The notes below the pieces were generated by a model. It had not been told where the DNA came from and made no database searches. It saw only the letters and a program-made list of their open reading frames with translations. Positions 43,991 through 55,025 of a stretch of DNA of 64,000 nucleotides are shown one piece after another. A program made the position numbers and the translations under genes. Positions within the stretch are counted from its first letter, which is position 1. Every line of letters starts with the position of its first letter. Source of the stretch: Brachypterus glaber (taxonomy: Eukaryota > Arthropoda > Insecta > Coleoptera > Kateretidae); contig CAUEHQ010000003.1 in NCBI GenBank assembly GCA_958510825.1, positions 62,001-126,000 of the forward strand, in the 5' to 3' direction.

Positions 43991-44266
43991 TCTTGTTTGT
44001 TTTGTTTGTTTGTTTGTTTTAACCTCGTACTATTCTACTTAATTAAGCATCCCCTAAGTCCAGGACTTGTGTGGGCTAGTAGTAGAGGGAACCACCGGCT
44101 TACACTGACTTTCGAACCAGTTTCTAGGGAGTGTCCGTTTCACTTATCGCCTTCGCCAAATTTCAATTATTAATTAACTGAAAAAGGCAAATCGGCGCCA
44201 GTGGGAATCGAACTCACGATAGTAGACTTGCTATGCATACGCGCTAGCCACTACGCTATGCCTCCC
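43991..44266 (-). mobile_element. tRNA-derived SINE
   Basis: Minus strand: a tRNA-like head (44266-44194) with A box TAGCGTAGTGG (44258-44248) and B box AGTTCGATTCC (44214-44204), then a 170-bp body and a tail of CAAA repeats (44020-43991). The head ends GGCGCC without CCA. It is transcribed by RNA polymerase III in living families and moved by a LINE partner. A functional tRNA gene is unlikely because the body and tail follow directly. Confidence 0.8.
44194..44266 (-). promoter_or_regulatory. tRNA-like head with pol III A and B boxes
   Basis: A 73-nt tRNA-like region of the SINE. D-arm and T-arm sequences are recognisable; I do not assign an anticodon. Confidence 0.7.
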
Positions 44267-44299
44267 ATTATCTTAGCTTATCTCTTTATTTTGTTTCTA

Positions 44300-45480
44300 T
44301 TTCCTAAAGTAAAATATTTTTGTAAACATAATATATATTATATAAAAATATTTTAAAACCTTGTGACATGGAAAATTGTGGCCGACTATACAGTAAGGCT
44401 GCTCTTTTTGCGGAATTATCAATTATTAAATTTAATTCTACTTGCCTTAAATTAAGCAGAAATAATACTTTGTTCCATTTCTATAAAAGAAGGAAACCTA
44501 TCGGTTGAGGGGAGAATAGGGGCTACTTTAAGAATTGTTGTACAAAAAATTTATCTGTTCCTTAAAACAGTGGTTTGGAAGTCGCTATAAGCCGGTGGTC
44601 CACAGAAGGTAGTGTGCTCTATCATAGTGCATGGGCATTTGGTCTGTGTGCAAATGATATTATCATGCATTACCGTGCACAGTACTACATGCAACTTTGC
44701 CAACTCTTAAAAGCATTAAAATTTAATTAAAATTTAATGTTGTAATATTATGTAATAATACTTAATTACATAAGATTATAGTTTATTTTTATAATAATAA
44801 TTTAGTAAGATTTATATTCAATAACAAAGAATTACAAAATAATTCTATTCCTGAGTAGCGTAAGATTGGAACATGAGGCTAGAAATACTAATAATTTTCT
44901 TAAATTTCAAAAAAATATATTTAATTTAAAACTATAAAAAGTATTCATATTATTTGTTCAGTCCTTATTTTTCTTTTAAATTGGGATCTATAAGTCATGT
45001 GATTCGTCATTAAATGTTGGCCACCTCCTGAGTGTAAATAATCGCCCTTACACTATAATATATACATGTATAGTATATTAGCAATTATCTTTATTTTCGA
45101 AATTTTGATTAAATTATCCTTTTAATTCTTGTTTTAACCAATATAGTATTTATTTGAAAAATATGTGTGTAGAATACTAAAAATATGAAAGCTCTTCTCC
45201 CATTCATAGCATGTTTCTCTAAAATGAAAATAAGTCGTTTATTGCAGTATAAAAATGATTAGTTATTATTAAAAATTTACCTTTTCACAATATTATTGTA
45301 TTCCATGAGTGCAGATTTATTTTCAGGCTGTGTAGAATATTTTTAATTAAATATTGAATGTTGAGATCCTATTTAATACAATAATGTATTTTATAACTTT
45401 TTACACCAAAATATACTTTACATTTGCATTACGTTAAGAAATTAAACATTTTGTAAACCAATTTAAAATTTGATAGATGT
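44300..45480. other. Interior of the TIR transposon, no gene
   Basis: AT-rich interior (44300-45480) without open frames of note. A 66-codon frame at 45477-45677 lies in the terminal inverted region and has no domain. Confidence 0.5.
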
Positions 45481-45734
45481 CCAAAATTACAAAATTTAAA
45501 TGTCAGAAATTATTTCTGGGGCTGCCAAAGCAAGACAGAGCGCGTTTCTTTTTGACAAAATTGCGGTACTTTAGCCAAAAAAAAAATCCACGTATCGTAC
45601 CCCTAAGCTTAAGGGTAATCGAGGTGAAGTGCGATGCTCTTTTATTGTGTGGCGCTACCCGAAAGGAGAAAAGCTAAGTCCAAAAACCGAAAACTAACGA
45701 AAGAACAAAGTAAGACTTAGATGAAGTGACTCTA

Positions 45735-45990
45735 GAATAAAGGCGTATTTTAAACATGTTTTTTAGTTAATTAATAAAATAGTTATCGAGTCTTTCTTAT
45801 AAAGCATAAAAGAACAAGTATCCTACTTTAATTTAAGCCTAAATAAAAGCTTTCATGTTTTCTAACAATTTTTCCATACGCATTTAAAAACACTAAAATA
45901 TATATTATACAATATTTAAACGTGTTTTTCTTGAGAACTACTAATAATTAAGCGTTGCAAAGCTTTAATTTGAACATATTTAGAAACAAC
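45735..45990. repeat. Right flank repeat, homologous to 7440-7676
   Basis: Inverted copy of the 7440-7676 repeat (TTTTAAACATGTTTTTTAG and AAAGAACAAGTATCC marks). It begins with the second GAATAAAG target copy. Confidence 0.8.
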
Positions 45991-46657
45991 ATGGAAATAC
46001 TTAAAAATCATTAAACAGAATTTGCAAATTAATGATGTCCTTGCCATGATCTCTGCAGAAGAATATTTAACATTATTTACCAAGAATAAGTTTTTACGAT
46101 TTCACTGTCAATAGTTTTTTTATGCAAGACCATCTTCTACCATGATGGTACCAAATGGTCAGAATTTTCTGTAGAGCTACTTCGTGTTATTAAACCTTCA
46201 GGAATGCAGTGAGTAGTATATTTTTTCTCAAGGAATCATATTTTTTAAAAAAAATCTAAAAAAAAAATACACATAAAAAAGTTTGGGGCAAAAATGTGTT
46301 AAGCCTCACACATTTTGTCCGTCTAGCCACGCCTCTGGATAAATTTAAAAAAATAAATTAACATAAACTAATTGCACTTATCAATACTAGTGTACATAAA
46401 TAACCTTGTCGCTCTAGCTTAAAAGGTACCAGACTCTTGGATGTAGAATCACATCTTAAATTTTGGCATGCCAGTTACTGATCACCCTGTAGAGTGAGAA
46501 ACGAACTGCACAGTCTAACCCTTAGGAGGGTCAGAGCCAACCAACCAACCTTGTTGGGAACTTTTTTTATATTTTTTTATTGTAGAAATACCCCTAAAAA
46601 TTATTTCTGAATAACCTATATTATAATAAAATAAAAAATTTATTTAAAATTAGCCTG

Positions 46658-46690
46658 ATAAGATACTTGAGTATTGAGTATCTTATCAAT
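46658..46690. repeat. Hairpin GATAAGATACT / AGTATCTTATC
   Basis: An 11-bp perfect stem with a short loop (TGAGTATTG). Possibly the end of a small element; too little context to say more. Confidence 0.6.
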
Positions 46691-46794
46691 GTCAAAGCTG
46701 TATACACATATTTTTAACTCTACGTTTATTTATTATTTTAGTTTTTTAAATGTAATGTCCCAATATTTTTAAATTACCTCCTAGGTTCTATTAG

Positions 46795-46860
46795 TTTTTA
46801 GCTCTGACGAAGCTAAGCCCTGAATGATGATCTTAGATCGAAAGCGCTAGGCTAATTTTA
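46795..46860 (+). ncRNA. Possible degenerate hammerhead motif
   Basis: Contains CTGA, then GATGATC-TTA-GATC and GAAAGCGC, close to the hammerhead core (CUGANGA, helix II, GAAA). It is surrounded by AAGCTAAGCCC and GCTAGGC that could pair. It resembles Penelope-type repeat ends, but no PLE coding remains nearby. Confidence 0.3.
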
Positions 46861-47318
46861 AATAAATTCATATGCTGAAATACAAAACCGTTTTAAATAT
46901 TTAATTTATCACAGCATACAAGTAAACCCAGTAAGCTATTATTCTATCTAAAAAAAACTTTTTCACTATATTTTGTTTTTGAGTTACTATTCATAGATAC
47001 ATTTTATTAGCGAAGGTAAATTGTAAATACTAAAAATTATTAAAATTTGCATTTAGTATTGACATTTCTCATATTTAACAAATACGTTTTTGAATTTTAT
47101 AAATAATATTAATAATTATACCTTCTGATAAAATGAAAGTTCTGCAAACGAATTGGAATTGTACGGTCAAAATAAAGAGTACAGAAAATTAAAGCAAGTA
47201 ACGGAAAAATTGAAATAAAGTAGAAACATTATTTTAAAATTTTGATTTTTTAATAAAAACATAACTAAAGTGTTAATTTTAACTGGTTCATTAAATTTTG
47301 AAAGGTATTTAGGTACAT

Positions 47319-48704
47319 TAGGGTGGGTCAAAAAAACCGACTATTTTGTTTTACTTTATACTCTGAAAAATCGGTTGCTAGACACCTCTAGAAAATTCTC
47401 ACCAAATATGAGCTTTTAATTTTGATAAAAAAGGTTCTCCGCTTTACAATTTTCTATTTTTTCCTTAGTATTAGAAACAAAAATTCATATCTCTCTGACA
47501 ACTGTTTGTTAAAAAGTATATCTCCTTATATTCTTGTAGGAAATCGAACGGTCTACAAAAAAGTCTCTTACAATTTTTTCGTAAACCTCACCGTTTAAAA
47601 GATATCAAAGGTTAAAGTTTGAATATTTTAAGAGACATTTCTGTTTTGCTTATGAATTTTATAACTCGCTTACAAAAAATTTTTATGAATTGCGCAATTC
47701 ACAGTTTTGTAGGAAATTAACTGCTCAACAAAAATGGTCTGTTATGATTTGTCGATTAAATTAAGCGTTTAAAAGATATTCATCGTCAAACTTCAATGCA
47801 TACTAATTTTAATAGTTTTTGATGAATAATTCGAAAAAATTCAATTTAATTTATGAGTGTCACGAAAATTTATACAAATTTGAGTTCCTATTAAAAGAGA
47901 AATGTTTTGAACTATTTATCTCGTTTTTGTTTTAGTGCATTATTTCTAACTCAGAGTCAATGATTTATTAAATTTTGAAAAAAATAACGTTTTCGTTATG
48001 AATTAAATATGAAAAGTATTGATTTTAAAGAAAAAAAAAATGTTCAATTTTTTATTAAAGATATTATTAAAATAAAAAAATTTTAAATAAATTTTCGAAA
48101 GGGAAACTTTTATAAGAGTTACTCTTACGATAGAAACTCAAATTTGTATAAATTTTCGTGAAACTCATAAATTAAATTGAAATTTTTCGAATTATTCATC
48201 AAAAACTATTAAAATTAGTATGCATTGAAGTTTGACGATGAATATCTTTTAAACGCTTAATTTAATCGAAAAATCATAAGAGACCATTTTTGTAGAGAAG
48301 TTAATTTCCTACAAAACCATGAATTGCGCAATTCATAATTATTTTTTGTAAGCGAGTTATAAAATTCATAAGCAAAACAGAAATGTCTCTTAAAATAATC
48401 AAACTTTAACCTTTGATATCTTTTAAACGGTGAGGTTTACGAGAAAATTGTAGGAGACCTTTTTTGTAGAGCGTTCGATTTCCTACAAAAATATGAGGAG
48501 AGATACTTTTTAACGAACAGTTGTCAAAGAGATATGAATTTTTGTTTCTAATACTGAGAAAAAAATGGAAAATTGTAAAGCGGAGAACCTTTGTATCAAA
48601 ATTAAGAGCTCATATTTGGTGAGAATTTTCTAGAGGTGTCTAGCAACCGATTTTTCAAAGTATAAAGTAAAAAAAAATAGTCGGTTTTTTTGACCCACCC
48701 TAAG
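47319..48704. repeat. 1.4-kb palindrome (foldback element)
   Basis: The ends TTAGGGTGGGTCAAAAAAACC and its inverse are followed by arms of about 690 bp, centred near 48010. Matched blocks include TCTAGAGGTGTCTAGCAACCG (right) with its inverse on the left (47370-47390) and AACGCTTAATTTAATCGA (48252). Arms differ by scattered substitutions. No coding frame. Confidence 0.9.
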
Positions 48705-49635
48705 GTACATGTTATTCTTAACACTTTAAACGCTAAAAAAAGCTAAATTTCTTCGGACGTTTTTTTGAATATCACTGAAGCAAAAGCGTATTCCGCTCCG
48801 TTAATGAGCGTTCTTAGAGTTTCGACATGCTGCGGCGTTTTCCTGGTGGCACCTTAATAGAGCTTCCTCCCAGTTATTTTTCATGCTGCCGATTTTGACA
48901 GATGAAGTTGAAAATATTTGCACGGCTGCTGCTGGCTTTTTGAGGTTAGATTTATCGTGTGTCATGTGATTTTTCTTTGTAAAGAAGAAAATTTTATAAA
49001 AATGGTAGATTTAAATGTAAAATTACTCGCTACATGGATTGACAATTTTATTCGTTTTAAATATTTGGGTAGCGTCTATTCGCAAAAGTGACGTCAAATT
49101 TTTTCCTGTCGCTGGAATTTCGCGGCAGACGTGCTGCTGCAGCATGTCAAAGCTCTGAGAACTTTTTTTTATAAATTGCAACGATTTGGAGGTTTCCTAA
49201 CAACCCGTCCTTTCAACAACACAGTCACTTGTTTCTCCAATGGCATATTAAACTATTCTTTTCAGCTTTTCCTTTTATTGGAACTCTTGCAATAACGTAC
49301 ACTTCCATAATACGCTGTAGTATTTTCAAAATTGTTAATATATCTTCTTAATGTTTTATATCAATAGACATCTGGATATATTCAATTTAAAATACGTTCT
49401 GATAGATAACGGCTACTTCTGCCTTTCAAGCCGTAAAAAATTATTTTTCTTTTGGATAAAATTGCATACAAGAAGGAAATGTCAAAGACTGAAGTCAGAT
49501 TTTCACCTAGGTAAACTTTTTATCGGACCTTATCAATCGTATCTAGTATGCTCACGGGTCGGATCAAAGTAGCCATTACCGGGGGCATGCAAAAATTAGA
49601 TTTTTTAAAAACTCCTTTTTCAAGTAAATTGGCAC
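48705..49635. other. Gene-free region with a small inverted-repeat element
   Basis: Positions 48808-49165 carry inverted ends around TTCTTAGAGTTTCGACATGCTGC (left) and its approximate inverse GCAGCATGTCAAAGCTCTGAGAA (right), about 355 bp, MITE-like. A 73-codon frame at 49351-49572 has no recognisable domain. Confidence 0.45.
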
Positions 49636-49638
49636 TTG

Positions 49639-49699
49639 TAAGATTAAATAATCACAATATAAGATTAAATAATCACAATCTAAGATTAAATAATCACAA
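49639..49699. repeat. Three tandem copies of a 20-bp unit
   Basis: Unit TAAGATTAAATAATCACAA plus one base, three times with one or two substitutions. Confidence 0.9.
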
Positions 49700-49869
49700 C
49701 AATACCGGTTTTTAAGGATTATATTCATCAATAACAGTTCGCACAAAGATAAAAAATACACCGTACACAATCACGTTCACCATCCAACAACTGTCCCACA
49801 GGGTCGTACTTTTACTTCAAATTCTTAGGTAAAATTGAGTCATTACATATTTTAAACTATTGTTCACCA

Positions 49870-50660
49870 AGCGGAATGTCATGTCGACGCTGTTATTACT
49901 CAAAGAGAGGTCATGGTCCATGACTCATGGAGAGTTTTTTTTTTTTTTTGAAAATAGTTACTTTTTCAAAAAACGAATAATTAAAAAAAAAACAAAATAT
50001 TTTAATATTTATTTTACCCCGCCCCACAAACCAAAAATAATCCCATCCGAGAACTTTGTGTAAGGTTGTGGAGTCGTAGTCACAAATTTTCCCGGAAATT
50101 ATCTTTTTGGTATACGTCAATATTTTATTAATAAAAGTGAAAAACTAGAAATATAGAAAAAGACTTAATTCTGGCAATTGGCGAATTGTTGAGTGTCTTT
50201 CTGGAAGAAGACTTTTTTATATAAATCGATTCTGGGTCACTTATATAATTATGGATCATCTAGATGTATCTACACGAAAAAGTAAAACAAAAATATCCAG
50301 CCGTTTGTGCTTTATTGGCAAAAAAAGGATCACGTGACTGGAATTTATGCTTTAAAACCTTTGATTAAATAAACCAATTCAAATGGTTTTTATTATTTCA
50401 TTATATGTGCAAAAACAGAAAACAATTAAAAAAAACTTAATTTTTTTAAATTTAAAAAAATATTTTTTTTATTTTTTTTCTGAAAATATGTATACTTTTT
50501 TTTAAATAAAACCGTCTTTTGTTTTTTATATTAAGTATCGTTATGGAAAATTCATTTCACTTGGCTTAATTAATAAAAAGATACCCAGGTCACGTGACCC
50601 TTTATTGCGAATAAAACACTGCTCGATAATTTTTTTAATTTTTTCTATAGATCCATAGGT
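49870..50660. repeat. Left arm of a large inverted repeat
   Basis: Inverted copy of 54160-54825. Marks: GGTCCATGACTCATGGAGAG (49915; inverse at 54776), CCATCCGAGAACTTTGTGTAAG (50043; inverse at 54657) and GGTCACGTGACC (50588; diverged inverse at 54192). The other arm runs into the assembly gap. Confidence 0.85.
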
Positions 50661-51090
50661 GACTCATAATAGATTCTTAGTGGCAATAGTTTTTAAGCTA
50701 AATCAAACAGGCACTGTTTTTTTAATTATTCGTTAATCGAAAAAAAAAATAAAAAATTGTTTCTTTTTGCGAAAAACTAATAATTAAAAAAAACATTTTT
50801 TTTTTATTTTTCTACCCGGCTCCATTTCTACCAAAAATAACCCCATCCGAGAACTTTGTGTAAGAAACCTATCGTCTAAATTTTAAATATTTAGCTCAAA
50901 GCGTTCTCGAGTTATCGTGGTCACAAATTTTACGGATTTTTTTTTGTATAAAAACGTCAAGAAACGTTTTGCGTTTTGCGTTTTTATTGCACAGTGCCTG
51001 TTTGAAATGATTTAGTTTAAAAACTATTGCCACTAAGAATCTATTATGGTCACACGTGGATCTTCTATAAAAAAAATTAAAAAAATCCGG
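50637..51090. repeat. Nested foldback element, about 450 bp
   Basis: Arms with ATAATAGATTCTTAGTGGCAATAG (50667) and its inverse CTATTGCCACTAAGAATC (51023), centred near 50865. A fragment of the same family occurs at about 3180-3420. Confidence 0.75.
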
Positions 51091-51304
51091 GCTCCCAGAT
51101 TAAAATAGTGATTTTTTTTAAGGATTTCAGGACATTTTTTTTCTGAAATTTAAGGACTTTTTAAGGACTTTTTAAAATAATTTATAAAATGTTTAAGGTA
51201 GTATAAATTAAACGATTAAGGTAAACAGTTTTATTTTTGTCATTTTTTAATGGCAATGCTCTAGGAAACATAGAATAGATTTTCCACAGCTTGACCTTGG
51301 TTAT

Positions 51305-51559
51305 TTGCGAGATTTAACAGTAGGAGTGTATCAGGTAAACTTGTCACCATCATATATTCAAGACAAACTGCAAAGGGACGGGGATGAAGAACTCCAGATT
51401 GACATGTTACGATATGACAACAACCTTATAAGAATAAGACACAAAACACCAGTTTTTTTGTCCTATAGCAACAAGGACAGCAGCTTCGCTGCTGCTGTTA
51501 TCATAAAAGCGCCGCTAGTTGGAGCCTCAAATATGCGTGACGTCTTTAACATATATTAA
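51305..51559 (+). pseudogene. Transposase-like protein fragment
   Basis: The reading frame is coding-like from about 51258 (R-K-H-R-I-D-F-P-Q-L-D-L) through Y-L-R-D-L-T-V-G-V-Y-Q-V-N-L-S-P-S-Y-I-Q-D and D-E-E-L-Q-I-D-M-L-R-Y. From memory this resembles the segment before a SWIM-type zinc finger in insect transposase-like ORFs, but I cannot confirm the family. The SWIM motif itself is missing. After about residue 57 the frame enters the long repeat at 51478 by chance. Confidence 0.35.
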
Positions 51560-52405
51560 AAGTTTAAATAAGACTATACAAGGATTTGATTCTGGATAGG
51601 GAGTTTTTTTTTTAATTAGTATTGAGTTAAGTAACCCATGAATGCCAATGCACGTCCATTAAAACCCAAATAATTTCATAAATACCCATACACACCCGTA
51701 ACTAAAGTTTGGGTAAACCTATGCACATCTATAAATACTAAAAAAATACATTAAAACTTATAAAAACCCATAAATAACCATACACACTCACACTACCTTT
51801 GCACATCCATATATACTATACAAACCTATAAAACCCCGTAAAAAAAATCCATAAATAATACATAGATACCCATACATACCTACCTATAACCATAGCTACC
51901 CATTTGCATCGATAAATACTAAATAAATCCATTGGAACTAATAAAAACTCATAAATACCCATAAATACCCAAAACAACCCATACAAACCTACAAAAATTA
52001 ATAAAAATGCACATAACTATTAACACAGAGAAAATAAATACTACACACATTGATTAAAACCCTCACAAATCCACATACATACACCTGGATGCAACGACAC
52101 TTCCCATATACACTCAAAAATAGTAAATAAAAGATACCCAAATACACTAACTTGCCTTTAAATATTATATAAACTATTAACCGCTCATTTAAAATTATAA
52201 AAACACACATACACACCGATAAACAAGTAAGTACCTATATAATCGTCTAGATTGTATGGTCTTTAAATGACCATAGCGGCCAAACGGCACCATAAATTTT
52301 TTTGTGCCCATGGAGACTTTTTTTCAGGAGGTCATGCTCTATAACATACTAAAATTTGAAGCAATTTAACCGAGGGCCATTTCCCATAAGGTATGTGCCA
52401 TGTCC
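51478..52405. repeat. Long repeat with minisatellite, copy 1
   Basis: Starts with GCAGCTTCGCTGCTGC, followed by a unique block, about 550 bp of degenerate ACCCATAAATACCCATAC-type minisatellite (51650-52215), and a conserved end (52250-52405) with GGCCAAACGGCACC and AAGGTATGTGCCATGTCC. Copies recur at 56340-57320 (direct) and 55250-56150 (inverted). Confidence 0.85.
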
Positions 52406-52857
52406 TTTCGAGTCAATCGTATAATTCGTTCTTGAGTTATCGTGTCCACAAAAAACGTGACATTTTGGAAAATTCGAAACTACCTATTCTAGCGCAGGCG
52501 CTGTGAATAGTATAATAATGAGACTCCTTTTTTATTGAAGCTGTTTTTTCAATCTCGGCTTAGCGTACCAATTCATTAAAAATGATAGAATATTTACTGT
52601 ATGTTATTTATATAAATTCTTATAAATAAACATCTTAAAATTTAAAGAAGTTATATAATGACCTATTTTATAAAAAAAGCATTCAACCAAGAAAATATGT
52701 TTAAAATGATCAAAATTTGCGTTACGTAATACTTGAACGTTCCCTTACCACTTGACAGCTCAATTTCGCCGTTTTCCTTTTTTTTAGAAAGATTGGTTTA
52801 TTTGATCTTTTTCTAATTCCTGGTGTTTTTTTGATGTAGCATGTGATGTTACAGCTG
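52406..52857. other. Gene-free spacer with conserved 18-mer
   Basis: TAATACTTGAACGTTCCC at 52727-52744 also occurs at 56166-56183 and, inverted, at about 21735-21752. Nothing else is recognised. Confidence 0.5.
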
Positions 52858-53812
52858 CATATCCCTAGGCTTGCCATTTTTTTTCTGAAAATAAGGAACT
52901 TTTTTTTTTTAAATACGGAAAATTTTGCCATATTTTTTTTGAAAATACGTAGGCTTCCCATTTTTTTTTGTTGAAAAAACGGACAAATATGTTTTTGTAT
53001 AGTTGAAAGGAAGGATTAGATTAAGGGGGTGACATTCCTTATAAGGATAAGTACTAGCCAATTATAATTACCAGCGGTTATGCGTGTCCTTAAATATGCC
53101 TCAGGTAAAGTTTTACATTCCTAAATTACAATTACAATTTAAAGTTTATAAAAATACAAGAAACTAGCGTCGCAGACAATTTTTTTTTTAATACAACGCG
53201 TCGGCTCAACAAAAAATAAAAAAACGTTTCTAATAAAGCCAAAGGCGAAAATTTTTACAAATTTAGCTTGGGTTTTTTACAATTTTGGATAAAAATTATG
53301 GTCTATTTTAATTTTAAATCTTACAGTTTAAAATTTAAAAAAATGCAAAGAACTGTGGTGTCGCAGGCGGAAATTTTTACGAATTTAAAGCTTATGTTTG
53401 ACAAAAGTTTTACAACAAAAAAAAAACGTAAAAAAGTTAAATGTTACAACAAAGAAGGGCTTTTATTTTAATTTTAAAGCAGTTTTACAATTTCAAATTC
53501 TACAAAAATGTACAAAAGCTCTTGCGCCACAGGCAAGTTTTCTCTACAGATTTAAAGGTCCAGCTATGCTCTACTTGGGCCCGCAAAATATACTTATTTT
53601 GTACCTTTTCTTAAAAAAAAAAACTAGAAGCCTAAGAAAAAGCGCCGCAGGCGTTTTTTTTTCTTAACTTTACATACATTTGCTTAAATTTTTACGTTTA
53701 ATTTATGTTAAAAGTTTGGACAAAATACGGACAAACGTTTAAATACGGACATAAATTTTAGTACGGACAGACTACTAAATACGGACTTATGGCAAGCCTA
53801 CATATCCCATAT
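52858..53812. mobile_element. Inverted-end element with internal repeats
   Basis: The ends ATATCCCTAGGCTTGCCAT (left) and ATGGCAAGCCTACATATCC (right) are inverted. The interior has three to four degenerate units of about 170 bp, each near a GCGCCGCAGGCG-like word (53168, 53360, 53530, 53645), and repeated TACGGAC words on the right. Several K/F-rich open frames have no domain. Confidence 0.6.
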
Positions 53813-54159
53813 TTTCAATTCTAAAACCGACTTGCGCATCACCAAGATGGCTGGAGTATAACTTCCAGCGCATCACACAAATGAATACACTTTGCGTGCG
53901 CATGCGAAAAGAGACATCTAGTAGCAACAGCTTTCTAAATTTATAGTGATAGTTTACAAGAAAAACACTAGATGTCGATTTGCTATACAAAAAATATTCT
54001 CTTAACGATTTATGTTATTTTATTTATCAAGTGACTTGTTTCCAGTCTTGACAAGACATCAACCAAGGGCCAGATTTAAGGATTTTAAGGACAAATTGCT
54101 TTTTTCATGGACAAATTACCCAATTTAAGGATTTTTAAGGATTTAAGGAGCCCTGAAAA
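53813..54159. other. Gene-free spacer
   Basis: Between the previous element and the right arm of the inverted repeat. Positions 54060-54155 are rich in AAGGATTTTAAGGA words, resembling 51105-51170. Confidence 0.4.
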
Positions 54160-54825
54160 ATCTATCGAGCAGTGTTTTGTTCGCAATAAAGGGTCATGTG
54201 ACCTGCGTATCTTTTGATTAAATAAGCCAATTGAAATGAATTTTGTATAATACTACTTAATATACTTAATAAAATAAAAAAAGTTACATATTTTCAGAAA
54301 AAAATAAAATACCTATACATTTTTTTAAATAAAAAAAATAAGTTTTTTAAATTAAATTGTTTTCTGTTTTTGCACATAAAATGAAATAATAAAAACCATT
54401 TTGACTTGGTTCATTTAATCAAAAGTTTTAAAGCATAAATGCCAGTCACGTGACCAATTAACAAACGGCTGGATATATTTTTTTACTTTTCGTGTAGATG
54501 ATCAATAAGTGACCCAGAATCGATTTATATAAAAAAGTCTTCTTCCAGACAGATACTCAACAATTCGCCAATGGCCAGGATTAAGTCTTATGCGCATGGG
54601 TTATTTTCCTATTTTTCTACTTTTATTGACATTTTATACCAAAAATATAATTTCAACCTTACACAAAGTTCTCGGATGGGATCATTTTTTATTTTTGGGG
54701 CGGGGTAAAATAAATACAAAAATATTGTGTTTTTTTAATTATTCGTTTTTTAAAAAAGAAACAAAAAAAAACAAACTCTCCATGAGTCATGGACCATGAC
54801 CACTCAGTGAGTAATAACGGCGTCG
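54160..54825. repeat. Right arm of the large inverted repeat, cut by gap
   Basis: Inverted copy of 49870-50660, ending at the N run. The pairing breaks off at the gap, so the true end is unknown. Confidence 0.85.
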
Positions 54826-55025
54826 NNNNNNNNNNNNNNNNNNNNNNNNNNNNNNNNNNNNNNNNNNNNNNNNNNNNNNNNNNNNNNNNNNNNNNNNNNN
54901 NNNNNNNNNNNNNNNNNNNNNNNNNNNNNNNNNNNNNNNNNNNNNNNNNNNNNNNNNNNNNNNNNNNNNNNNNNNNNNNNNNNNNNNNNNNNNNNNNNNN
55001 NNNNNNNNNNNNNNNNNNNNNNNNN
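54826..55025. other. Assembly gap (200 N)
   Basis: Exactly 200 N, which looks like a placeholder length. It falls where an inverted-repeat arm ends, consistent with assembly trouble in a palindromic repeat. Confidence 1.

Larger units (their letters stand above)
43462..45734. mobile_element. Non-autonomous TIR transposon with 8-bp TSD
   Basis: The 2,273-bp element starts TAGGGTCACTTCATCTG and ends with the inverse of TAGAGTCACTTCATCTA. Inverted similarity extends about 150-170 bp inward (shared GTAGCGCCACACAA-type block at 43529 and 45645, and CTTAAGCTTA blocks). It is flanked by GAATAAAG at 43454-43461 and 45735-45742. The empty site exists at 7669-7676. An 8-bp duplication suggests hAT-like or another 8-bp class. 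No transposase is seen. It contains the SINE at 43991-44266. Confidence 0.85.
45991..47318. other. Gene-free region with small structured motifs
   Basis: No gene. An AT-rich stretch holds a CCAA-rich simple repeat (46534-46552), a CACCCTGTAG end (46486) and two stem-loop motifs listed separately. A 46-codon plus-strand frame near 45971-46113 shows no domain. Confidence 0.4.

Noticed and set aside
44194..44266. Functional tRNA gene
   Set aside because: A and B boxes are good, but the head is followed by a SINE-like body and CAAA tail, and the acceptor ends do not form a clear stem.
45971..46113. 46-codon coding-like stretch (DVLAMISAEEYLTLF)
   Set aside because: Looks slightly protein-like but is short, has no ATG context and no family I can name.
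49351..49572. 73-codon plus-strand frame
   Set aside because: No domain, AT-driven composition, no conservation seen in any other repeat copy.
51650..52215. CRISPR-like array in the minisatellite
   Set aside because: Units are degenerate, contiguous and without unique spacers, and the context is a eukaryotic genome.
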